Origin: Acidobacteriota bacterium
GTDB lineage: Bacteria; Acidobacteriota; Vicinamibacteria; Vicinamibacterales; UBA2999
Direction: 5' to 3'
Length of the DNA stretch: 50,561 nt
Assembly (NCBI GenBank): GCA_020851325.1
Contig: JADZCY010000257.1
Location: 1 to 50,561 of the forward strand
Shown: one piece after another, positions 18,720 to 26,981 of the stretch
How the letters are laid out: the number at the start of each line of letters is the position of its first letter
Position numbering within the stretch: position 1 is the first letter of the stretch
Program-made: the position numbers and the translations under genes
The notes under the pieces: model-generated
What the model was told of the DNA's origin: nothing
The model's input: the letters and a program-made list of their open reading frames with translations, nothing else
The model's database searches: none

Positions 18720-21700
18720 CTATCGTGTCGGCTTTCTCGGCGCGGCGAGCGACTGGTAGTAGCGATCGACCATGTCGCGATACTCGTCGGCCACGCCCGT
18801 GTGTCCGCCGACATTGAGCCGCTCGCGGGCCTCACGTTCGCGCAGCTGTGACGACAGCCGCGACTCGGTGCGTTCGAGCGCGAGCAGCAGGTTCTTCTTC
18901 AGCGTCTCCCACTTCGAGAAGTCCTGCTTGAACGACTCGGTGCCGGGCGCGGACAGACTCGGATACCAGTTCTTCGGCGTCGTCGGCGCGTCGCGCATAT
19001 CGGAATTCTGCTGCCGGAGTTCACCGGCCAGACGCTGCGCTTCCTGAAGACGCGCGGCCGCATCACGCTGCAGTTGTCCCATGCGATCGCCGCCGCCACC
19101 GCCGCCGCCACCCGAACCCGGCTGCTGCGACGGCGAGCCCTGTTGCCCCGGCGATTGTCCCTGTGCCGGCGATGACGACTGCTGCGGCGTGCTGCCGGGC
19201 TGCGCACCCTGCTGCCCGCGCTGCCCCTGCTGACCTTGCTGGCCCTGCTCTCCAGGCTTCTGGCCGGGCCGTCCTGCCTGGGCGTCCTGGCCCGCCTGAT
19301 CCGAATCGGCCGCACGCTGCAGGTCGTCGATGGCGCGCTGCACCTCGGAGAGTCGATCGCGCAGCTCACCGGCGCGGGCCAGTTGATCCGACAGCCGCTC
19401 GGTTTCGCGATCGGCCGTGCCGGCGGCCTGTCCGAGTTCGCCGGCAACGCGATCCAGCATGCGGGCCAGTTCACGGCCCTCCGCCGACGCGCGGGCGTCG
19501 CTGCCCTGCTGGCGCAGCCCGTCTGCCGCCGCACGCATTCGTTGGCTCACGCGTTCGCGATTCAGTTGCTCGGCCGCCGCGGCCGCGGTACGCCGGGCTT
19601 CGATCTCGTCCTGATCGCCGCTGTTCCCACCCACCTGGCTCAACTCGCGCGCCTGATTGCGCAACCGGTCGGCGCGATCCGCCAGGCGATCCTGCTCCGC
19701 CGCCAGTCGTCGTCGCGCGTCGTCTCCGGTGCCGCTCGCACCGGTGCGATCCGCTTCGTTGGCGAGACGACGTTCGGCTTCGGCCAACTGGCGCGCTTCG
19801 AACTGCAGGTCGCCCATGGCGCGGCGACGTTCATCCGGCCGTGCGCGCTCCATCTGACGCGACAGCTCGCGCAGTTGCTCGAGCGCCCGGCCGCTGCGCG
19901 CGCTCGCTTCGTCCGGCGCCTCGCGCCGCAGGTCGCTGCTGGCGCCGCGCATCTGTTCCGCGATCTCGCGAAGACGACGACTGCTGCCGCTCGACGACGC
20001 CTGTTGCTGCCCGGACGCCCCGCTCGCCTGGCTGTTCTGCTGCTGCTGCTGTTGCTCCTGCTGCTGCGAGCCGCTCTGCGCCGCCGCGTTCTGCTGCTGC
20101 ATCTCGCGCGACAACTGATTGGTCTGTTCGCTCAACTGCTGCTGCTCGCGCGTCAGCCGCTCGAGCTGCCGCTTCACTTCCTCGTCTGACAAGCGATCGC
20201 GGTTCTGCGCCAGTTCGCGCTGCGCGCGCTGCAGCGCTTCCTGACGGCGGGCCAACTCGCGCAGTCGCGCCAGCGGATCGGATTCCGCTGACGTGTCCGG
20301 ACGCGTCTCGGTGTTCGTCGGCGTCTCGTAATTGGTTTCCTGCTGCTTGCGCAGCTGCTGATCGAACAGCGTGGAGAGATCCGGCATGCGCCGGTTCGAA
20401 CCGCCACCGCCACCCTGCTGGCGCGCGATCTGGCGATCCTTCACATCCGAGTCGGCTTTCAGCAGTTGCTCGAGCGCCGCCATCTCGTGCGGCAGCGCCT
20501 CGCTCGTCTTCAACCCGTCGAGTGCCGTCGACGCGCGCCCCATCGACTCCACCGCACGCGCCAGTGGATTCTCGGTCCCCGGCGTCATCGTCTGGCCAGG
20601 CCGCGGGCGACGACGTCCAGGATCGGCGAGCGCCTGCGCCACTTCGCTCGCCTGCTCGGCGGCACGCATGCGGAGTTCGCGCTGCGCTTCGGCCACGGCC
20701 TTGATGTCGGCGGCGGAGCCGGCGCGATCGGCGCGGCGCGCCCGCGCGTCCAGCTTCCATGTCGCCGCGATGATCTCCTTCTGCGCCTCGGCCAATTCCT
20801 GAAGCTCCGGACTGCCGCCCTGCATGCCGGCGGCCTGGCTCTGCGCGGCGCGGAAGGTTTCTTCGAACGGCTTCACTTCGAGGAAGAAGATGTCGCTGCG
20901 GGTCTCGGCACTCTGCCGGCCCTGACCGACGTCGCGAGTCCGCGCGTAGTAGGTGACGAAGTCGCCGGGACGCACGCCGAGATCTTCGAGATGGATCAGG
21001 TGACGTCCGGTGGCCGATGCGGCGCGTTGCGTCGGGAACGGCACCACGGTGTCGCGCTTGCCCGGCGTCTGGAACACGAGTTCGAGCGACGCCAGCGCAA
21101 AGTCGTCTTCTGCCGCGGCTTCGACGAGCACCTCCTCGATCGGCGAGACCTCCTTGTCGCCACCGGGCCGCAGCACGCGGATATCGGGCGGGCGATCGTT
21201 GATCAGACGGATGAAGTATTCCGTTTCGCCGGGATTCTCGAGGCCATCAACGTCGGTGAGCGCGATGCGATACGAGCCGTCGGCCTTCAGCGGCAGCGTC
21301 GCGCGCAGTTCGGTGTCGTCGCCCGTCAACGGAATCGACGTCTCACCGAGCGCGAGCGCACCGGTGTCCACGGCTTTGTCCGTCGTGACCACGAGTGAGA
21401 CTTCAGTGCCCGCGGGACCGTAGATGTCGCCGCCGCGTTCCTCGTGTCGATCGGGCAGGCCCATCGCCTTCGGGTAGCGGTAGGTCAGATCGATCCGTTC
21501 GACACGCGCCGGGCGAATGACGTCGATGGCGTAGTCCGCCGATCGAGCGGGGCCGACGTCCACGCGATACGGAAACGATTGATCGGCCTTCGCCAGCGTC
21601 CACTCGTAGGCGCCGTCAGCCGCCGCCGTCATCGTGACGCGCTCGGCGTCCTCGCCGTTACCGATGACGATCTCGGGGACGATGCCAATCTCCACACCAT

Positions 21701-22316
21701 GGATGCGCGCGGTAATGCGCAGTGGCTCGCCAGCCCGAACCTTCGCGGTGCCGGGCGTCACGTCGATCAGAACACGCGCGGGGAACAGATACGCGATGGC
21801 GGTCGCCGTGCCGCGACGGGCCATCGGCGCAAACGCGACAGCGGCGCCGATCAGCACGATGGAGGCCACGCCCGCGGCAATGAACGCGCGTCGCAGCGTG
21901 TCGCTGGCGACGGATGTTTCCGGGCCGGTGTCGCCAATGGCGCGGGCCGCGGCGGCGGCAATGCGCCGCGCTGCCACCGTGTCCTGCTGGCCGTGCTGCA
22001 CCGCGGTCACCACCACATCGTCCAGGCCGCCGTGCCGTTCCTCGATGAAGCGCGCCAGTTGCAGATCGGAGGGCGGCGTGCGGAACGGCCGCAGAGCGGC
22101 GAGCAGCACGAGCGCGACGAGGCCGAGCACGAGGACGGTGAGCGCGGAGGTGAGCAGGCCTTCGACGCCAAGGAGGGATGCGGTGAGGAGTCCAAGCAGG
22201 AACGTCGCCGCGCCGGCGCTGGCGCCAATCGACCACGCGCGCAGCCGTTCGCGGCGCGTCCACCGGCGCCTGACTTCGGCGAGGATTGCCCCAAGCTCGT
22301 GCGCGTGCTGGGTCAC
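18720..22316 (-). CDS. DUF4175-like membrane-anchored long coiled-coil/disordered protein
   Basis: Two N-terminal TMs, beta-rich middle region (DRPPDIRVLRPGGDKEVSPIEEVLVEAAAEDDFAL), long Q/R/E coiled coil and Q/G-rich tail. Confidence 0.72.
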   Translation of the reverse strand: MTQHAHELGAILAEVRRRWTRRERLRAWSIGASAGAATFLLGLLTASLLGVEGLLTSALTVLVLGLVALVLLAALRPFRTPPSDLQLARFIEERHGGLDDVVVTAVQHGQQDTVAARRIAAAAARAIGDTGPETSVASDTLRRAFIAAGVASIVLIGAAVAFAPMARRGTATAIAYLFPARVLIDVTPGTAKVRAGEPLRITARIHGVEIGIVPEIVIGNGEDAERVTMTAAADGAYEWTLAKADQSFPYRVDVGPARSADYAIDVIRPARVERIDLTYRYPKAMGLPDRHEERGGDIYGPAGTEVSLVVTTDKAVDTGALALGETSIPLTGDDTELRATLPLKADGSYRIALTDVDGLENPGETEYFIRLINDRPPDIRVLRPGGDKEVSPIEEVLVEAAAEDDFALASLELVFQTPGKRDTVVPFPTQRAASATGRHLIHLEDLGVRPGDFVTYYARTRDVGQGRQSAETRSDIFFLEVKPFEETFRAAQSQAAGMQGGSPELQELAEAQKEIIAATWKLDARARRADRAGSAADIKAVAEAQRELRMRAAEQASEVAQALADPGRRRPRPGQTMTPGTENPLARAVESMGRASTALDGLKTSEALPHEMAALEQLLKADSDVKDRQIARQQGGGGGSNRRMPDLSTLFDQQLRKQQETNYETPTNTETRPDTSAESDPLARLRELARRQEALQRAQRELAQNRDRLSDEEVKRQLERLTREQQQLSEQTNQLSREMQQQNAAAQSGSQQQEQQQQQQNSQASGASGQQQASSSGSSRRLREIAEQMRGASSDLRREAPDEASARSGRALEQLRELSRQMERARPDERRRAMGDLQFEARQLAEAERRLANEADRTGASGTGDDARRRLAAEQDRLADRADRLRNQARELSQVGGNSGDQDEIEARRTAAAAAEQLNRERVSQRMRAAADGLRQQGSDARASAEGRELARMLDRVAGELGQAAGTADRETERLSDQLARAGELRDRLSEVQRAIDDLQRAADSDQAGQDAQAGRPGQKPGEQGQQGQQGQRGQQGAQPGSTPQQSSSPAQGQSPGQQGSPSQQPGSGGGGGGGGDRMGQLQRDAAARLQEAQRLAGELRQQNSDMRDAPTTPKNWYPSLSAPGTESFKQDFSKWETLKKNLLLALERTESRLSSQLREREARERLNVGGHTGVADEYRDMVDRYYQSLAAPRKPTR

Positions 22317-22349
22317 CGTTGGTTCATCCTATCAAGTCGCCGGCGCCGT

Positions 22350-24251
22350 TCATCCGGCACGCCGGCCGATCAATCCTTCGCCCGCCAGGGCGACGAACAT
22401 CGCGACAAGGCCGAGTTGCCACAGCCGCTGTTCGCTCTCGGCGCGCCGCGCCTCGTCCACGGGATCCGCCTTGGCCGCCGGCGGCGTCCGCGGCACGGAC
22501 CGCGTGAAGTCGTCGGCGGTCACGCGGCGCAGACTCGATTCCGCCGGGTCGACGTTCACGGCCACGCGTCGTGCTCCCGGCGTGCCCTCGTCCAGGGTGG
22601 CCACGCCGGGCGCAGCGGGCACGCCCGGCGGCACCGACGGCAGCGTCCACGCGCGTGGTTCACGCGTGCCCTCGGTGAGGTAGCGCGCCGTTTCGACCAC
22701 GAATGGCACGAACGCCGGGCTGAGCGGGAAGCGATTCCACTGGTTGTCGAGGTCCGACGCGAAGATCAGCAGGCGGCCGGTAGGTCGCGGCACTTCGACG
22801 AGCGCGGGGGCGCCGCCGGAGAAGCGCGCCAGCACCGTGCGGCCGGTTTCGTCGACGCGGCGATAGCGCCGGAACGACACATCGCCGAGTGCCTCGGCCG
22901 GACGCGCGAATGGCCGGAAGATCGGGTGGCGCACGTCGCCGAGCACGAGCGTCGCTGGCAGCGCGCCGGCGTTCACCGGATCGGGAACGACACCGCTGGC
23001 GCCGTCGATGGTCTCGCCCAGCGTTGCCATGTCGATGTCCGGGCCCAGCGACAGCCACACGGCGCCGCCGGCGTTCATGAACTGCCGGATGAGCGCCCGG
23101 CCCTGACGATCGAGCGTGCGCGTCGCCAGCACCACGAGCACCTGCTCGCGCTGCACCTGTTCGGGCGTCCACGCCGAAAACGCACGGCCGTCGGCGACCG
23201 TCACCGAAAAGCCCTGGCCGCGATCCGCGACGCCGAGCGCGCGATCGACGTAGAGGCCGCCGCCGCGTTCACCGGGCTCGGCGACAATCACCGTCGCCCG
23301 CGCCGCGTCGCCGGCGTCGAGCAGGACGAAGCGCTGATCGTCACCAGGCACGCCGCCCTCGTCCACGGCGCTGACACGCGCCGCGCCGCTCGCGGGAATC
23401 GCGGCGGCAAAACTCACCGGCACGGCGGCGTTGGGCGGCGCGGTCACCACCACGCGGTTCGCTTCACGGCCATCGATCTCGAGAATGACGGTGACGTCAC
23501 GCTGTTCGAGGCCGAAGTTCTGCACGGTCGCTTCGATGCGCGCCGGCTCACCAGGCGAGCCACGACGTTCCGCCTGCACCACGGCCACGTTGCGCGACAC
23601 GGCGCCGGTGGACGCCACGCGCAGTTCGATGTCCTCCGGCAAGCCCGCGCGGGCCTGCTCGGTCCATCCGGCTTCCTGGAGATCGCTGACGACCACGAGC
23701 TGTCCGCCACGACCACCGAATGTTTCCGCGGCTCGAGCGACAACGCTTCCAAAGCGCGTGCCGAGCGCACCAGCCTGCGTCACGGCGACGGCCGCGACCG
23801 CAGCGGATCGATCCGTGGATGGCGGCACCACGACGCGCGCATCGAGATCGAAGGTCGCGACGGCGACGGCGTGCGTCGAGGGCGCCTCGCGAATCGCCTG
23901 CGTCGCCAGCGCCCGCGCTTCGGCGATGGTGTCTGGGTGGCCCATGCTGAACGACGTGTCGAGCGCGACGAGCGTCAGCGGTGTGTCGGCTGCCAGCACG
24001 CGGCCACTCAGGTACGGCCGCGCGAACGATCCGGCCAGCAGCACGAGCGCGGACACACGCAGCGCCAGCAGCAGGATCTCGCGCAGGCGGCGCCGCCGCT
24101 GCTGCTCCACCGGCGACCGTTCCAGCAGGCGCACCGCCGGAAAGTCCACCACCGTTTCGGTGCGGCGGTTGAACAGGTGCAGGGCGATCGGCAGCGCGAT
24201 GGCCAGCGCGCCAAGCAGGTAGAGCGGCGACAGGAACGACAGGCCGAACAT
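22350..24251 (-). CDS. BatA-type (aerotolerance N-terminal) VWA domain protein
   Basis: MFGLSFLSPLYLLGALAIALPIALHLFNRRTETVVDFPAVRLLERSPVEQQRRRRLREILLLALR; VALDTSFSMGHPD. Confidence 0.88.
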   Translation of the reverse strand: MFGLSFLSPLYLLGALAIALPIALHLFNRRTETVVDFPAVRLLERSPVEQQRRRRLREILLLALRVSALVLLAGSFARPYLSGRVLAADTPLTLVALDTSFSMGHPDTIAEARALATQAIREAPSTHAVAVATFDLDARVVVPPSTDRSAAVAAVAVTQAGALGTRFGSVVARAAETFGGRGGQLVVVSDLQEAGWTEQARAGLPEDIELRVASTGAVSRNVAVVQAERRGSPGEPARIEATVQNFGLEQRDVTVILEIDGREANRVVVTAPPNAAVPVSFAAAIPASGAARVSAVDEGGVPGDDQRFVLLDAGDAARATVIVAEPGERGGGLYVDRALGVADRGQGFSVTVADGRAFSAWTPEQVQREQVLVVLATRTLDRQGRALIRQFMNAGGAVWLSLGPDIDMATLGETIDGASGVVPDPVNAGALPATLVLGDVRHPIFRPFARPAEALGDVSFRRYRRVDETGRTVLARFSGGAPALVEVPRPTGRLLIFASDLDNQWNRFPLSPAFVPFVVETARYLTEGTREPRAWTLPSVPPGVPAAPGVATLDEGTPGARRVAVNVDPAESSLRRVTADDFTRSVPRTPPAAKADPVDEARRAESEQRLWQLGLVAMFVALAGEGLIGRRAG

Positions 24252-25144
24252 CAGGAGGCCTTCCGCCGCGTCTGCAGATACGACAGCAGCCCCACATCGA
24301 GCGGTTGCGTCGTTTCGAGCTGCACGTAGTCGATGCCGTGCTGGCCGAGCACGGTGCGGTAGCGATCGATCAGCGCGGTCATGCGTGCCTGATAGGCGGC
24401 ACGCACGGACGAGGGCACGGCAATCACTTCCTGACCGGTTTCGCTGTCGCGGAACCGCGCCGCGCGATCGAACGGGAAGGTCAGCTCCGCCGGATCGACG
24501 ATGTGGAACACGATCACTTCCGTGCCGCGGTAGCGAAAGTGCTTCAGGCCTTCGATCACCGTATCGGGATCGTCCAGCAGATCGGAAATCAGCACCACGA
24601 GGCCACGCCGGCTGATGGCGCGGACCAGGTCGCCGAGCGGCTTGGCCATGTCGGTCCGCTCGCCCGGCTGCAGCCGTTCGAGCGCCACCATGATTGCGCG
24701 CAGATGCCCCGCCCGCGCGCTCGCCGGCATCCGCTCGCGGATGCGATCGTCGAACGTCAACAGGCCGACGGCGTCACGCTGGCGGTTCATCAAATAGGCC
24801 AGCGCCGCCGCCAGGTAAGACGCGTACTCGGACTTCGTCAGCGTGTGCGATCCGTACGCCATCGAGCGGCTGACGTCGAGCAGGATGTGGCATTCGAGGT
24901 TGGTCTCCTCCTCGAACTTCTTCACCACGTGCCGATCGGACCGCGCGTAGATCTTCCAGTCCAGCGTCGCCAAATCGTCGCCGGGGATGTATTGCCGATA
25001 CTCGGCGAACTCGACGCTGAAGCCCTTGAACGGACTCCGGTGCAGGCCGGTGATGAATCCCTCGACGATCGTACGCGCCTTGAGATCGATCGTGCCGAGC
25101 CGGGCAATCAGCGCCGGGTCGAGATAGCGGGGCTGCGGCGGCAT
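24251..25144 (-). CDS. DUF58 domain-containing protein
   Basis: GLHRSPFKGFSVEFAEYRQYIPGDDLATLDWKIYARSDRHVVKKFEEETNLECHILLDVSRSMAYGS. Confidence 0.95.
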   Translation of the reverse strand: MPPQPRYLDPALIARLGTIDLKARTIVEGFITGLHRSPFKGFSVEFAEYRQYIPGDDLATLDWKIYARSDRHVVKKFEEETNLECHILLDVSRSMAYGSHTLTKSEYASYLAAALAYLMNRQRDAVGLLTFDDRIRERMPASARAGHLRAIMVALERLQPGERTDMAKPLGDLVRAISRRGLVVLISDLLDDPDTVIEGLKHFRYRGTEVIVFHIVDPAELTFPFDRAARFRDSETGQEVIAVPSSVRAAYQARMTALIDRYRTVLGQHGIDYVQLETTQPLDVGLLSYLQTRRKAS

Positions 25145-25148
25145 GGCC

Positions 25149-26159
25149 TCACAGGCCGCTCGACGGTCGCGGCACGCCCTCGAGCAACTGCTCGATGATC
25201 CGCTCCGTCGTCACGCCCTCGGCCTCGGCGTAGAAGTTCGGGATGATGCGGTGCCGCAGGATCGGTCCGGCCAGCGCCTGGATGTCCTTCACCGACACGT
25301 GATGGCGGCCGTGCATCAGCGCGCGGGCCTTGGCGCCGAGCACGAGCGCGTGTGAGGCGCGAAGACCGGCGCCCCACTTCACCCACTTCTGCACGAACTC
25401 CAGCTTCTCGCCGCGGCCGGGCCGCGAGTTGTCGGCGAGGCGCACGGCGTAGCGCGCCACTTCCTCGGCAATCAACACCTGGCGCACGGCGTCCTGGATG
25501 CGCAGGATGTCGCTGCCGTCCAGCACCCGCTGCGGCTCGGGACGCGCGCCGCCCGTCGTATCCGTCACCACCGTCACCTCGTCGTCTTCGGAGAGGTAGG
25601 TCATGACGACGTTGAAGAGAAAGCGATCGAGCTGCGCTTCCGGCAGCGGATAGGTGCCTTCGAGTTCGATCGGATTCTGCGTCGCGAGCACGAAGAACGG
25701 CCGCTCGAGCGCGTAGGTGCGGCCGGCGGCGGTGACGTGATACTCCTGCATCGCCTCGAGCAGCGCCGCCTGCGTCTTCGGCGGCGTGCGGTTGATCTCA
25801 TCGGCGAGGATGATCTGCGCGAAGATCGGTCCCGGCACGAAGCGCAGCGTGCGGTGGCCGGCGACTTCATCGAGCACTTCGGTGCCGGTGATGTCGGCCG
25901 GCATCAGATCCGGCGTGAACTGGATGCGCTTGAACCGCAGATCGAGAATCTGCGACAGCGTCTTCACCAGCAGCGTCTTCGCCAGGCCAGGCACGCCGGT
26001 GATGAGGCAATGGCCGCCGCAGAACAGCGCCATCAGCACTTCGTCCACCACTTCGTCCTGACCGACGATTACCTTGCGCAGTTCGCCCAGGATCGTCGCG
26101 CGCCGGGTGGCCACCTGTTCGGCGACATCGGCCACGTCTTTCTCGACAATGCCATCCAT
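25149..26159 (-). CDS. MoxR family AAA+ ATPase
   Basis: VIVGQDEVVDEVLMALFCGGHCLITGVPGLAKTLLVKTLSQIL; ILADEINRTPPKTQAALLEAMQEYHVT; FVLATQNPIELEGTYPLPEAQLDRFLF. Confidence 0.97.
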   Translation of the reverse strand: MDGIVEKDVADVAEQVATRRATILGELRKVIVGQDEVVDEVLMALFCGGHCLITGVPGLAKTLLVKTLSQILDLRFKRIQFTPDLMPADITGTEVLDEVAGHRTLRFVPGPIFAQIILADEINRTPPKTQAALLEAMQEYHVTAAGRTYALERPFFVLATQNPIELEGTYPLPEAQLDRFLFNVVMTYLSEDDEVTVVTDTTGGARPEPQRVLDGSDILRIQDAVRQVLIAEEVARYAVRLADNSRPGRGEKLEFVQKWVKWGAGLRASHALVLGAKARALMHGRHHVSVKDIQALAGPILRHRIIPNFYAEAEGVTTERIIEQLLEGVPRPSSGL

Positions 26160-26173
26160 CAGCTCGCGTCCTC

Positions 26174-26980
26174 TCAATGCGTGAGCGAATACACGATCTC
26201 GTTGATCCACATCTGGTAGGCGACCGCCGTCCAGCGGATGTAGGCCGGGTATTCCTCGGCGTTGGACCACTCGACGCCGTCGCCCATGTCGGTGTTCCAG
26301 TTGATCAGCACCATCGGCCGCCCGGCGTCATCGAGGATGGCGCGGAGGTGCGGCTTGAAGCCGCCCTTCTCCCAGGTGCGGCCGCTGAAGAACGAGCCGA
26401 GACCGGGCACCTGCGGATAGGCGTCGATACGATAGAAGCTCGAGTAGATCGGATGCGGCGGTTCCAGTTCGACAATCTCGCGATCCGGAAACACGCGCTG
26501 CAACTGCCGCACGGTGAGGTCCCACTCGTAGGGGCCGTGGAAGTCGTCGAAGGTGAGCGTGCCGCCACGCAGCAGGAACTCGCGCAGGATCGGCACTTCC
26601 GTCGGCTTCAGATTGAGGTTGCTCGGCTCGACGATGTAGATCCAGGGAAACTGCCAGAGCCGCTCGTCTTCGAGTTCGAGAACGATGGGTTCGCCGACTT
26701 CAATGGCGGTGACGGCCTTGAGACGTCGCGACAGGTTCTGTTCCGCCGCCGGCGCGTCGATGGCCCAGGGATCTTCCCAGTAGCTCATGCGCGGGCCGCC
26801 GCGACCTTCGTCCGACCACGACGTGTAGCGGATGCGTGCGAAGGTCCACTGCAGGCCGGCGAGGCGATCGCCGGGCAGCGCCGGCACCTGCGCGTCGGTC
26901 ACGGTGAGGACGGCGATCACCAGCACCGCCAGCGCGCCAGCGAAACGCCGCCGTGACAGCCATCGGCGTCCGCCGGCCAT
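26174..26980 (-). CDS. DUF4159 domain-containing secreted protein
   Basis: WTFARIRYTSWSDEGRGGPRMSYWEDPWAIDAPAAEQNLSRRLKAVT; LREFLLRGGTLTFDDFHG. Confidence 0.88.
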   Translation of the reverse strand: MAGGRRWLSRRRFAGALAVLVIAVLTVTDAQVPALPGDRLAGLQWTFARIRYTSWSDEGRGGPRMSYWEDPWAIDAPAAEQNLSRRLKAVTAIEVGEPIVLELEDERLWQFPWIYIVEPSNLNLKPTEVPILREFLLRGGTLTFDDFHGPYEWDLTVRQLQRVFPDREIVELEPPHPIYSSFYRIDAYPQVPGLGSFFSGRTWEKGGFKPHLRAILDDAGRPMVLINWNTDMGDGVEWSNAEEYPAYIRWTAVAYQMWINEIVYSLTH

Positions 26981-26981
26981 G

